Below, in pieces: positions 23,921-38,900 of a stretch of DNA of 64,000 nt. The translations under genes were made by a program, and so were the position numbers. Source of the DNA: Silene conica (Eukaryota; Streptophyta; Magnoliopsida; Caryophyllales; Caryophyllaceae); assembly GCA_029255685.2 (NCBI GenBank), contig CM055311.2, positions 19,490,952 to 19,554,951 on the forward strand, written 5' to 3'. Position 1 is the stretch's first letter. Every line of letters begins with the position of its first letter. The notes under the pieces are model-generated. The model ran no database searches, was not told the DNA's origin, and worked only from the letters and a program-made list of their open reading frames with translations.

Positions 23921-25393
23921 TTACAAAATTTGCACATTGCTCTCCCTTTTGAGCTAATCTTAATATTCGAATCAGGAAAATTTTTTAATAACTATATAAT
24001 ACATGTTACAGTAGTCTAATATGTATGTTATAATAACACAATCCATTATCTTAGCATGATGCTCAGGAAACTGTTATAAATAACAGTATAACACATGTTA
24101 CAGTAATGTACCATGTATGTTATAATAACACACATGTGTATGTTATAATAACACACATATGAAGTCTTAATATGAGAATCCGTAAAATGTTATAGTAGTT
24201 GTAAAATACATGTTACAGTAGTCTAATATGTATGTTATAATAACACAATCCATTATCTTAGCATGATGCTCAGGAAACTGTTATAAATAACTGTATAACA
24301 CATATTACAGTAATGTACCATGTATGTTATAATAACACATATGTGTGTTATAATAACACACATGTGTATGTTATAATAACACACATATGAAGTCTTAATA
24401 TGAGAATCAGTAAAATGTTATAGTAGCTGTAAAATACATGTTACAATAGTGTAATATGTATGTTATAATGACACATGTGTGAAGTATTGAAACTGAATTT
24501 CAAAAACTTGTAAAGGTAATAAGAATAGTTGTTACAAACGAGCTAAGATGTTAATTAATTAAATGAAAGCACTAAAAAATATACGCATCATAAAGAGACA
24601 CCTGGATGAATGTCTTCTGCAACTGAAAAGTGACTCAATGGAGTAGACGGAAGTGTCGACATCGAAACAGACCTGAAAAATACGATTAAACTATGATTTT
24701 GATGTGAGGAGCCGGAGACAAACACGAGCTCCTGACATATGCACAACTAATTATATTGTTTACGCTACATATCGGCTGAATCAACTATCTACGATAAATC
24801 TACAATATATGATGAGTAATCTAGCACGAATACGCTAAAAACCCACGCAACCACGATAAATTGGTGATTTGGCCGATAAAAACAACAAAATAATTCCACC
24901 TAGAAGCATAAGATCTATCAAGCAATAGTAAGCTCAGATTTCCAGAATCATAAAAATGAACAAAACGCAGGAAATCATGAATCCTGGAAACCAGTAATTG
25001 GACAATCGACGGATGAATGGATCGCACATAAATAATGGATAACGACAGTAGAAAAGTGCAGAAAATACCTAAATCAAAAGAATCGCATAAACAATCAATC
25101 GCAGATGAGAATGATGCTTCGATTGAGATTTTTTCGAATCATTAACAAGCTTTTTGAATGATGAAATAAACAGTTTTTTTATTTCTTTTGTGAATGTCGA
25201 GGGAGAATTTTGAGGATAGAGAAAGAAGAGAGAGAAAGTTTTTATGAATTATGAGAAAAGTTACACATACAATGATGTTTATATAGTAGTAAAATAAATA
25301 ATAGTATATGAGATTAAATCTCAGCCATAGGATTAAGATAATCGGATGGCTAGGAATGGTAGGACGAATTCACCCTAATACCCTAGACTCAAT

Positions 25394-25397
<4 letters not shown>

Positions 25398-25479
<82 letters not shown>
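25398..25479. repeat. (TA)n microsatellite
   Basis: About 40 TA units separate the two inverted-repeat elements. Confidence 0.97.
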
Positions 25480-28184
<2,705 letters not shown>

Positions 28185-28199
28185 AAGTGTGGGGAATTC
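28185..28199 (+). other. Athila polypurine tract
   Basis: AAGTGTGGGGAATTC lies immediately before the LTR start TGATGAGC at 28200. It is the plus-strand primer. Confidence 0.85.
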
Positions 28200-28419
28200 T
28201 GATGAGCTTTATTTTGGTCATAATTGTCATTGTTTTTTCTTCATTTTTGGTCCCGATTCGACCTCGTTTTGCGTACCTTTGCTTGATTTTATGTCCATTG
28301 CCTCGACTATTCCTATTTTGTTTCCATCTTGTAGGAATTGTTGCGGGGAGCGAGGAAACGGGAGCAAACGAGGTGATTTTGGAGCAAATTGTGAGGTTTT
28401 GATGAAGTTTTTGGCCCAG

Positions 28420-28855
28420 GCCCTCTTAGCCGGTCCCAGACCGGTGGACGGTCGGTCGGCTGGGAGGCTTGACTTGACTTGATTTCCGTGAAAAATTGAA
28501 GAAAATTTACAGGCATTTTAACTCTGTCTATCAGCCGGTGACCGACCGGCAGCCGGCCGGTCGGCTGATTGTCTTGCCTCACTTCAAATTCGTGCAAAAA
28601 GTCAGAAGTCCCAAGCCTGACTCCCAACTGGTGGCCGACCGGCAGCCGGCCAACCGGCTGGCTGTACCTGTGTATTGAAGAAATTGAAGAAAAAAGCAGA
28701 CCTTGGATTTCGCTTCCTCAGCCGGTGCCAGACTGGCAGCCGGCCGGTCGGCTAAGGATCAAGTTCAAAGTGAAGGAAAAGAAGAAAAAATCAGAAGTTC
28801 CTATTTTGACTCTTAGCCGGTCGCAGACCGGCAGCCGGTTGACCGGCTGAGAGTC
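28420..28855 (+). repeat. GC-rich AGCCGG hairpin modules (five copies) in Athila U3
   Basis: Modules lie at about 28420-28467, 28531-28570, 28621-28665, 28714-28757 and 28808-28855, on a pattern of AGCCGGTCnnAGACCGGCAG, CCGGnnGACCGGCT. The last has matching outer arms GACTCTTAG and CTGAGAGTC. Purine-rich spacers separate them. Confidence 0.85.
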
Positions 28856-28875
28856 AAATCTCAGATTTTCGCACA

Positions 28876-28883
28876 CTATATAT
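28876..28883 (+). promoter_or_regulatory. Putative TATA box of the Athila LTR
   Basis: TATATATA in CACACTATATATACCCGC, just downstream of the module array. It places the array in U3 and transcription start near 28910. Confidence 0.55.
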
Positions 28884-29883
28884 ACCCGCACTTAGTCTAT
28901 TTTCATTTAGGCAACTTTGAGATATTTTCACGCATTTCTAGGGTTTACTTACTATTCCGTTGCTTATATTTCCACATTAAAAACTCTCCTAAAAACATTA
29001 ATTTTTCCTTAGTTTTATTTTAATCTTGTAGTTCTTCATAATCATTCCTTAGTTATTTTCTAGTGGTTGTTCTTAGCAATTGTTCTAGGGTTTTTGGTTG
29101 TATATAGGAGCATTTGAAAGGATCTTGCATTTGTAATCAAAGTTCATGCCTTTATTCAATTGTTTGGTATAATCTCCTTATTCTTGACTTTGTTATTACA
29201 TTACTTTATGTTTTGTTTAAATCATTTGTTTACCTTTCCTTGTTCATAATGTTTAGCACTTGTTTATCACTTGTCCACATGTTTTTCTTAACCATGAGTG
29301 AATAGACTTATACCTAGGGTTAGGGGGGAACTTGGGTGTTGTTAGATGATAGAATTATGCTAGTTTGTAGATTAGTTGTTCTTGAGAAAAGGGTTTTCCA
29401 CTTATTGCATGCTAGGTGTTTGATGATTTGCCTCAACGAAAGTTGGGCTTTGATTTTAGCGTGACTTGTCTTTAGCGACGGTTGAGGGTTTGTCTTAGTA
29501 TGTTTTAGGGTTGGTTGTGTGTATTTGTAGCGAAAGTTAGGGTATTTCGACCTAGGTTTAGTCGACTCGAGAGAAGAGACTTACCGAGACCATTTGCTTG
29601 AGACCAACTAGTTCACTTTCTAGTATTTTCATCTACCCATCTTATTACCCCCGACACCCTAGTTTACCTTTAATTGATTCTTCATCTTAGCTTTTACATT
29701 TGCTCATTAGTTGTTAATCATTGCACAAAACTTATTACCCCGACTTAGGCTTGAATTAGAACCAAACTAATCGATCATCCCCACCATCTTCGTGTTCGAC
29801 CACGATCTTAATACTACTTTATTTCGGGTTTTACAAATCTTGTTTGATGTCGGTAGTGACGGCAAAAGCCGGCCATCAGTTGG

Positions 29884-30175
29884 ACTATCGTTGTTGTCAT
29901 CCAATAAATCACAATCATTAAGAGGTAGAGACTCACATTGGGAAAGCGGAGGCCAAATAGTAGAATGGCGAGTACGCTCACAACCTCGTAGGAAATACGG
30001 AAGGGCGGATTGCGAAACAATAAGCTCCCTTGCCTTTGCTTCCTCTTGAAGTGATTGTGTCAATTGAGCTTCAAGCTCTTGCAATTGAACCCTAATCGCT
30101 TTGCACTCCTCCGCTTCACGCTATATACGGTCTTGGCATTCTCACTCGAATTGCTTATTCTTGTATGCCATGAAA
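29884..30175 (-). pseudogene. Gag N-terminal fragment of the older element
   Basis: From an ATG near 30172 the - strand reads MAYKNKQFE, hits two stops, then runs open (LQELEAQLTQSLQEEAKARE, coiled-coil-like; SALPYFLRGCERTRHS) until Athila cuts it. The family is not certain from this piece. Its place after the primer site suggests gag. Confidence 0.5.
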
Positions 30176-30445
30176 TCCAAGAAAGGCCAAAGTTCCGGCC
30201 CGATTTTGTGGTAGACAATCTCATTACTCAAGTTTATAGGCATTGCGTGAGTTGCAAACCCATGCCATTAAGCACAAGGTAACCCATGTAAAAATCATCA
30301 TGTCCATGAGACATCCTATATGCGTAGCACTAGTCATAATAGACATAAAAAGGCCCATCCTGGAGTTGCGGGATAAATCCGTTATTCATTATGAAAGGCC
30401 GAGCTTTATTACCTACAAAAATAGGCACTAAAACTGCAAAGAAAC

Positions 30446-31805
30446 TGACACGACTATCGTAACCCTATCAAAAATAAATCAACTGGTATCAGCTAAATGT
30501 AGTAGAGGCAGTGGGGTATCGAATCCACAGGGAGAAGAGAATCCTAAAAACTAACTAAATCTGTCAAGGTAACCAATTTGGGGGGGGGGGTGTTTAAAGG
30601 TTTTATCTAACAACTAAAATATAAGAGTAAGAGAAAAGGATGAAAAAAATACTATAAAGGAAGAGAGTTAGGATCGTCGGTTCACCATGACTTTTAAGGT
30701 TGAGAACAAAACTCAAGGCTATCTATAGGTTGACTTGTGGGTAAAGAAAAAGTCCTTTCGGTTCGCTATTCACCCTAAGATGATATTAATCTAACTTTCG
30801 CTCTAACTAGTATATCCCAAAGTTCGTCACCGATCTTCCATATTCCAATCTTTCGATCTAGGTCAAAGGGATATCAATTCAATCAATTGAATGCATCGAC
30901 TCAAATAATTAAAAGCTATTAAATGCGACGATTACATCCAAGTCTAATCAAAGACAAATAAATCAATTCATTCTACCTACACCATGACTCCCCTAAATCC
31001 TAGCAAGGGATCTAGCTACTCATGATTAAGAATATAATAGAAGAAATAAGGAATAATAGAGATGAAAACATAGGAGAAACAATAATAGAACAACAAGATT
31101 GAATTAAAGATAAATAAGAGTAAAGAATACCGATAGTTACAAGCGAAGGAGACGAAGAAGAAGAGAGATCTAAAGGAAAAACAAACATCACGTCTTTCTA
31201 GGGTTTGAGTATAGAAGAGTCTATCTAAGTAAACGTAAAAGAGAAGAAGTGAAAAAGGAGAGCCCTAAACTACTATTTAAAATCTATTTTATAAGCTCTC
31301 AAAACCTATTGGCTACGTGCGTTTTTTTCTCTATCCGGAACAGCTTTTGCTCGATCGAGCGAATATAGTCCTCGATCGAGTGAGAATTCTTGGGAGGATG
31401 CTCGATTGAGTAATTGAAATCCTCGATCGAGTAAAATTCTTGATGAGATGCTCGATCGAGTAATTGAAGTCCTCGATCGAGTACTTTCCTCAGCAATTCA
31501 GTTCGATCGAGCATTTAGAGTGCCCGTTCGAATGCTTTTGTTCCTTGACAGCTTTAATTCGTCTTTCTTTTCCTTAGAATAGCTTTGTGTATCCCGATAT
31601 GACATGATTCCATTCCAACTCTCTCATATAAGCTCAGAATGGTCCAAAAGTCGGTTGGGTTCCGTCTATCCGACTCGTATTTTCAAATAATACAAAACAA
31701 ACCAAAGTAGACTATTCGGGGGACAATTGTAGTCAAACACTACGAAATAAGCATGTAAATGAGTGCTAAAAAGTCCTAAAATGTCTATGTAAAATGCACG
31801 CATCA
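30446..31805 (-). mobile_element. Solo LTR, Tat/Ogre-like
   Basis: A 1360-bp insertion is bounded by TGACACG and ACGCATCA with a perfect duplication GAAAC at 30441-30445 and 31806-31810. On the - strand it starts TGATGCGTGCATTTTACAT, a start seen in many Tat/Ogre-type LTRs. It has no internal region. It carries palindromic CTCGATCGAG repeats. A run of ten Gs lies at 30581-30590. Confidence 0.87.
31345..31525. repeat. CTCGATCGAG palindrome array
   Basis: At least seven copies or near-copies of the 10-bp palindrome CTCGATCGAG lie in 180 bp. They come in pairs separated by AATTGAAATC-like and GAATTCTTG-like spacers. Confidence 0.9.
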
Positions 31806-31897
31806 GAAACCGTGAGAAAATCTCAAGGAACAAGTGTTACTCAAGACAAAAGAAAACAAGATAAACTCAACAACTAAATAACAAACAAAATCGTGCT

Positions 31898-31914
31898 TCC
31901 CGGCAGCGGCGCCA
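31898..31914 (-). other. Primer binding site of the older element
   Basis: On the - strand it reads TGGCGCCGCTGCCGGGA, close to the tRNA-Asp complement, 5 bp from the LTR end. Confidence 0.8.
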
Positions 31915-31919
31915 AAATT

Positions 31920-33196
31920 TGATAGGATGTCGCACACCTATGCAAAAATACCCTAATGGTACAACAAATTAATGTAATATATAGGGGTCGAATTCCACAG
32001 AGAGCTTGGTGGTTGCTATGAAATTGCTATGGGAAGAATTGTATCTCGGTAGGTTTATCGATTGTGTTGGTTAGTTTGGAAGCAATAATAAAAACTATAA
32101 TATAAATAGATAGTCTAGGGAATTCGGGTCACACATGCAAATATAAAGACGTAAAAATAGATAAACTCGGAAATGAGTATATATTGTTTAATTGTTATAG
32201 GTTTATTAAAGATACGAAACTCACAATTCCGGTATCAACCTTAGGTCGGGTCCTTGAGTCACTCACATTAAAACTAGGTCGGCTTACTAATCATGTTTGG
32301 TCTAGTCGATTCCTAGTCTCTCAACATCTGGATCGAATTACAAGATTTAATCTAGTGATCGTGTACTTGAATCAAAGATTAATTATTAAGTACAAACATG
32401 TTAAATAACAATATAAACAATATTACTAATAACTTAATTTATCAAATAACATATTTGTATTATTGAATGATTTCCCTTAATCCCTAGACAAAGAAAATTA
32501 CTCTAACATTATGGAATAAAATAAAATGTAAACAAATGAAATGAAAGACATAGACATAATAAAATTACCTTGACAAAATGGAAATGGAGAAGGGAAATAA
32601 TACTTGAATTATAAATTGGAATTTGTAATATGAAATTGCTAAAGAAAATGTTTATAATGTGAATGATAAACTAAACTAATCTAAACTAAAACTAAACTAA
32701 GATAATTACATTTGAGAATTTATGTAAAAGGAATGTGTAAAAAACTGGTACAAATATGTGTAATAAAGTCTCCCATTACACCTCTTAGGCCCTGTTCTTT
32801 TGGACTGAAACTTAACTGAACTGAACTGAACTGAACTTATAGGATCTGAACTGAACTGAACTGAACTTATAGGAACTGAACTGAACTTATAGGAACTGAA
32901 GTTAACTGAACTTATAGGAACTGAACTGAACTGAACTTATAGGAACTGAACTGAACTTATAGGAACTGAACTGAACTAAACTGAACTTATAGGAACTGAA
33001 CTGAACTTATAGTAACTGAACTGAACTTATAGGATCTGAACTTAACTTAACTTATAGCATCTTAACTTAACTTATAAAATCTGAACTTAATTAACTTTAT
33101 TTTAATTTAAGTTAACTATTATTATTATTATTGTTGTTGTTTTTGTTATTATTATTATTATTATTATTATTGTTGTTATTGTTGTTGTTGTTAATA

Positions 33197-33228
<32 letters not shown>

Positions 33229-34479
33229 CCAATAGTTGACATTCATAAAAAATTAGTCTAAAACACAAGGTAGTTTAAAATATTTTCAACTTTATATATA
33301 ATGGTTTGTTCATAGTTCATACATTATACTACAATTACATTACGATAAAAATAATTCACTATTACAATTTTCTCTAGCCATTTATTTTCTCTAACAATTG
33401 TGATGAAGAAACTGATTAATGGGAGAGTGACAATTAGTGAGGGTGAGGGCGTCGTAGGATGAGTTGTTCTTTTTTGGCATTAATGAGGATGATAGTTTGA
33501 CATTAATTAGAGAGTAAAAGACGGGTAAATTATTAATGAGTTGTTTTTTTTATAGATGACGTGTATCGAATAATTAAAGCGAAATGTTTGTATCGGTTAG
33601 TAAAAATAATACTCCGTATATAACTTTTCTTAAATGAGTTTATAAGAACTAAACTTATAGGAATTGAATTGAACTGAACTTATAGGAACTGAACTGAACT
33701 GAACTTATAGAAACTGAACTGAACTTATAGGAACTGAACTGAACTTATAGGAACTGAACTGAACTTATAGGAACTGAACTGAACTGAACTTATAGGATCT
33801 GAACTGAACTGAACTTATAGGAACTGAACTGAATTTATAGGAACTGAACTGAACTGAACTGAACTTATAGGATCTGAAGTGAACTTAAGTTAAGTGACTT
33901 GAAGTCCAAAAGAACAGGGCCTTATTTATAATAAAATAGGAGTAGAAACGGAAGTAATCACAGGGGCACAACCACGATCGGGGTTGCCATCCCCGATCGG
34001 AGACACAACTTCCTCGGTATTCTCACTTAGTTTTGTTATTCAATGCATATGGGTTATTATGTTGGGTGTTTATTATTTGATTAATCACCCGATTAAAGAC
34101 TTCAACATTACAATTTGAGGAGATTTGGCATCCAACGCTTGATATTTTATATGATGTTTTAGACTTTGCATTTTTGGGCTTCGATTTGATATCATTCTTT
34201 AACCCATAAAATCTCATGCAAACTTCCATGCAACCTTCCACACTTAATCCATCTTTTTTGCTCTTTGGCTCATCATATGTACTCTGGTCTTAGCAATATT
34301 TGTAAGATTGGCTCTTAAAAGCCTAAATACCTACAAAATGTAACAAAACAACAAAACAACAAAACAACAAAACCAACTAGAATACAAATGTTAGCTCAGT
34401 TAACACTAAAATAAGTACAATAATTAAGTAAAAGTGAGCTACAAATAGGGGTAAATCTCTATATAAAATGGACTTATCA
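31920..34479 (-). repeat. 5' LTR of the older element, with MITE inside
   Basis: It runs from TGATAGGATG to GACTTATCA in + orientation. Removing the 1134-bp MITE and its 3-bp duplication leaves about 1.42 kb. Confidence 0.8.
32788..33921. mobile_element. Tourist-like (PIF/Harbinger) MITE with internal tandem repeats
   Basis: The TIRs are GGCCCTGTTCTTTTGGACT and its exact complement, flanked by TTA at 32785-32787 and 33922-33924, the PIF/Harbinger target. Inside both ends are arrays of ACTGAACTGAACTTATAGGA-type repeats in opposite orientation around an AT-rich core that includes (TTA)n at 33118-33228. No transposase. Confidence 0.88.
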
Positions 34480-35960
34480 GGTACTTTGAGAAGCCGCCAC
34501 AATTGTCCATATGAGCAGTACTCATGTTGATGCTGTCAAATTAGTGTTTGTTCATGAATTCATGGTTAACATTATCATGTGAGCAACAAACGATCTTTTG
34601 GAAAATACAATATCTCGTTGAACTTTTCCGAATTCAGTGAAATTTGTCTTCGTTCGATGTTACTTTTGTTTGTGATTGAGCAGGTAGATTGCGATTTTTT
34701 ATTGTTGATTATTTGGGGATTGAGTCGTATACTCGTATCTAGGTTAGAGTTTGGCTAATTGACGACGAAGTTGACCTAATTGTTGTCATTGTTGGTCGAA
34801 CTAGGTAGTCGGCCGGTGTTTGCCGGCTAGAAGATGGTGGTGGCTAGTGGCCCACTAGACGGGGAGAGAAGGTGTGAGTAATTGGTTTTGAGAGAGAAAA
34901 AAAATGACAAGAGTAAACTCGTAAAAAGCGTATGTAAATAAGTAAAATGTGTAGGTGAAAATACACAATCCAAAAAATAATATATCAAACAACCTGAATC
35001 CTAGATTACCTCAGCAGCAGGATTGTATACTCGAATCAAACTAGAGTTCACTCTCCGGCCCCTAAAAGAAAGAGGGTCTAAAACCAGGCTGTTCTGGATG
35101 TACAACAAATTTCAGTAATAATATTTCATTTTAGTTGGAAATGTTGTCAAATGTTTGGCACTTTCGCCTAGGGTACCGAAGTGAATTAAAATTAAAATGA
35201 GGCCATAGCAATTGAAAAATCTAATGTACTCTACGAAACTGGAGTTTTTTTTCCCTGGCCTATGTGCAAATGTAACAACAGCGAGAGCTGTTCAAAATAA
35301 TAACAAAAAAACTCGCCCTTCTTGCCGGCATTGATGTTATCTGAAAGATAGCAGCAACAAAAAAGTAAAACGTTACGCTGTACAAATCTCATCATCGTCA
35401 TTTTCTTGCTCAAAAGTTAGGGAAGAAAGATTGTTTCTTACAAAGATGCCGAAAAGTGCATTATGTAAAGATCATCAAAATGTACATCTATAAATCTATT
35501 TCGCATAAAAATCAGAAGGGAATACTCATAAAAATCAGAAGGGCTTTGAAAATGGCTTAAGGCGTTGATCAATAAAACAAAATTAACAAGCTGTGGCACC
35601 GTTGTACAGGTTTTCACTCCCCGTATCTCTGATACTAGGTGAATAAAAGGTTTTACTGAAAATAGCCGAGAGTGAAAGCAATGTCCTTCAAACTAACTGG
35701 ATTAAGGGATGAAAGTCCCTTCATGTGTGAAATTTCTATAGACATCACCGATGAGATCTCTTGTGGTCAAGGTTATGAGTCATGATATTATATCAGATGA
35801 GCTGGACTTGACAAATAACCCATAACGTCAACAGAGAAGCTTAGACTTACAGTCGCAGCAACGAATATATCCTTCAAGTCAACGAAGGCCAATAGGCGAA
35901 GCGCAAAAATGCTCTTTCAGATGATATAATTGTGTATCTACAAATTGTCTTGAACATTGG
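34480..35960. other. Intergenic DNA and probable 3' UTR of the galactosyltransferase gene
   Basis: I see no coding region. The part next to 35961 probably includes the 3' UTR of the - strand gene, but I found no clear AATAAA on that strand. The 34800-34860 stretch has a short GCCGG-rich patch. Confidence 0.45.
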
Positions 35961-38900
35961 TCAAACGGCTGCACAGACAGCCCCTGAAACCATGGAAACA
36001 CCCGACCATTATTTTATTTAAATTAAACTTTGCATTCTTCACGTAAACCAATTAATTTGATTCCAGAAACATTGCGGTAATGGAGAATATTTCCAGGTTG
36101 TAAGACTTGGACTCCTTGGCCTATTTCAGTGTTTCCTACTCAGCTTACTTGGTAAAATCATTAACTGATGGTAAATTCCTACATAACCTGGTTTGGGTAC
36201 CCGTCACAATCAGAAAAATGAAAATTGGTACAGGAAACAAATTTTGGTTCGGCTATCCATGAACAAACATCCATAGAAGTTAGCTATCAACACTCAATAA
36301 TTGCATTTAAGGAGGTAGGAAACTAGGAATAGACATAACCCTATTTGACAAGTCATACCTGATGACCAGGAAGAAGAACAGCAAAGCTTTGTTTCATCTA
36401 TGTGCTTTACATCAAGTCCAATAAACCAGGACCCGGCACTGATATCATCATGAGCATAGGTACGAAGAATAGATCTGCAATGCGAATTACACATTAAGCC
36501 CCTGGTTTATATTTTAGGTATGTTAACTAGGCGATTGATAAGAAAGGAAAAGAAAAAGGAAAAAGACAGGGATGGTGAGGAGCAGTAATTTTGTAACCTG
36601 TTTATGGATATAAACTGAGCTAATGCTTGTGATATGACAAATATCTCGCCAGAAGCATGCCGGAAATACCTGTCATAGTTAACATCAAGCAAATTAAACC
36701 TCACATAAAAGCACTCTAGAAACTGGAGACAAAAAACACTGCTTAAAGCCAACCCAGAACGCTGTTCAAATTCTTCCTCCATTTCACACAATTATTACAG
36801 CCCTTTTGACTTCTTTCGAGGAAAACGTCAAATGGGGCTGATTGAGTGATATTGCAGAAAAGAAAGACAAAAACCTAAATCATTACTGGCTTTTCGCAAT
36901 TAAGAACACAGACTACCAATAGGGATAAACTAAACTTAATTCCTACGCAAAATACTTTCACGGGTTTATCCTTTTATCCCAGTTCATGGTTCCACATGTG
37001 ACACGGCCAAACCGTCACAATGCCACAACATGTATCATGGCATATTCGCAAAAAAATAAAGAAAAAGGGTATAAAGAGAATCTCATACTATGCTATTATA
37101 GTTCATTTGCCATCACCAAATAAAACATAAATCATGGTGACATCATCTCCCTCTACATTGATGTCATCTTATCCAAGCTTTTGCCATCAACATACTTACA
37201 TCATTCCCAATAACTAAGACGACACAAATTTAGTGCAAACAGTTCCAGTCAGCCCCTCTTTTAGCAGAGTTGGACACGAATCTCGGGGACAAAAATGAAA
37301 TGATATATAGCCCCCTTAATAAAGATATGCTAAGCAAAATCACAGTTGCCTATGTTACAATCAACATCTCTTAGAAGGTATAGGCTAATGATAAAATCCT
37401 TTGAATTGATATAATTTATGCTTTTATAAACCAACCAAAATTGACCCTATACTCTAAACAAACCTTCAAAATTGAATGATTACAGCAATAGTTATGTCCT
37501 CCAAAAGTCGTATTGCATTGTGAAATGTAGCTTAGTATCAGGCAGTGAAAAGAAAAAAAAAAGAGCAAATATAGCCTTCAAAGAATTGCAACCTCATATA
37601 GCTCTGGAGACAATTGCTTTAAATATACACAATAAGCAGCGTGAGAAATAGCAATACACAGTACAGAGCACAAAATCATCATAAACCTATGAAGATCTAC
37701 TAATGTGAAAGGGTCTAAGTATTACTCACGATTTAGAATCACCGAACTTCCACCAATCTGGTTCATACCATTTGTGACCCCTAGAAAATTCAAAATAAAA
37801 AGTCTGTAAGAAATGTAAACAAGATTAACTTTGACATGATTTATAGTTGGTGTTGCACTCACGCCTCAGAGAAAACTTCCCCTGACTTCATGCATCCAAT
37901 ATAAACTCGAGGCTTGTCCAAATTAGCAGAAAGAATAGCTAAAAGACCATCTGCACGACAAACAATGCAACTCATGAATCAGCCACTAAAAAGAAGAGGG
38001 TCATCAAATAATCTGGAGCAAAATGCAGGTCAAGGATCCCAAGTAACTAAACAAACCTATTTTAACATGGACATCATCATTGACCTTGATGTAGAACTCT
38101 GCTTCCCATGTGTCTGCAGCATGGGCAAAAAACAGTTTTGTTTTTTTAGGATTCTCCTCATCTGCCTCCACAAGTTCATCCTAGTGGTGAAAAATACACG
38201 AGACATAGTGATTGTCATAGACTAAAGTAAGAAAAAATAGGCCTGACTGCTTTCTATGTGTCTGCAGCATGGATTCAAGGAGGCATATGGAAAGGTTTAG
38301 GAGTAACAACCAATCCCGACACTCTAAAGGGAAGTTTCCTGTTTCCAATCACCATATGCAAGAGATTTAAATTAAATAAAAGAAATTAATGATTTTGAAC
38401 ATACAAGAATCATGAAATCACTGGTCTGACTGCTTTCAACATTAATCTCTCTGTCCAAACTGTCCCCCCGGTTAGCACTGCGAGATGCATTAACTTCAGT
38501 CCAAATATAAGGAAAAAGGAGTGAAACATAGACATTGAGAGAAGAAAAGTAACAAAAAAATAGGCCATTTAGACTTTAGCATATCAATTTCGTAAATAAA
38601 CAGACCTTCTTCCTATAACAAATCTTGCAACGATGCCTTTCTCATCTTCCATATTCTTTAAAGGTGCCCCTGCACAGAAAAAGTCTATCAAGTTCCAAGA
38701 GAGACTAATTGTACAATGACGATGGTGGATTTCCATCTAAAACTATTAAAAAATATGCATGATAATTCAAGAACTAAATCTATCTTAGAGAATAGAACTG
38801 CAAGCAAAATAATATCTCACCAGTTGGCATCCACGCCTTGCGAATTGCATCTCGATTCTTCCTCCGACCAAACTGTGTTGCTACTCCTATAACAGCTACC

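Larger units (their letters stand above)
22470..24640. repeat. 2.2-kb imperfect palindrome
   Basis: The left arm, about 22470-23361, is inverted at about 23401-24640. Examples are ACATTCATCCAGGTGTCTC at 22487 against its complement near 24600, and TGAAATGGTAGGACGGACTC against GAGTCCGTCCTACCATTTCA across a short TA-containing centre (23362-23400). Arms contain repeated TGTTATTATAACATAC blocks. The arms differ slightly in length and by some substitutions. Confidence 0.85.
21680..25397. mobile_element. TIR element (Pack-MULE-like) with captured PB1 exon and internal palindrome
   Basis: Terminal inverted repeats of about 100 bp (21680-21776 and 25303-25397) begin ATCTATTGAGTCTAGGG and include GTCCTACCATT, AGCCATCCGAT and GGCTGAGATTTAATCTCATA. 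Both ends abut TA-dinucleotide tracts, so a target duplication cannot be read. There is no transposase. It holds a PB1-domain exon near the left end, intron-like sequence near the right end, and a large internal inverted repeat. TIR length and gene capture suggest a Mutator-like nonautonomous element. Micron-type elements of grasses also sit in TA tracts, so the superfamily is open. Confidence 0.72.
28200..29878 (+). repeat. Athila 3' LTR, complete
   Basis: A 1679-bp LTR runs from TGATG to CATCA. U3 carries five GC-rich modules (28420-28855) and a TATA box at 28876. From 29198 on it matches the start of the window. Confidence 0.94.
29884..34479 (-). mobile_element. Older Tat/Athila-like retroelement, 5' part
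   Basis: On the - strand this is a 5' LTR (31920-34479), a tRNA primer site (31898-31914), a leader and the start of a gag-like frame, cut at 29878 where Athila inserted. The remainder must lie to the left of the window. It carries a solo LTR (30446-31805) in the leader and a MITE (32788-33921) in the LTR. Primer type and LTR start (TGATAAGTCCATTTTATATAG-like) fit the Tat/Ogre/Athila branch. Confidence 0.75.

Noticed and set aside
32788..33921. Satellite or centromeric repeat
   Set aside because: The ACTGAACT repeats are confined between perfect TIRs with a TTA duplication, so they belong to a MITE.
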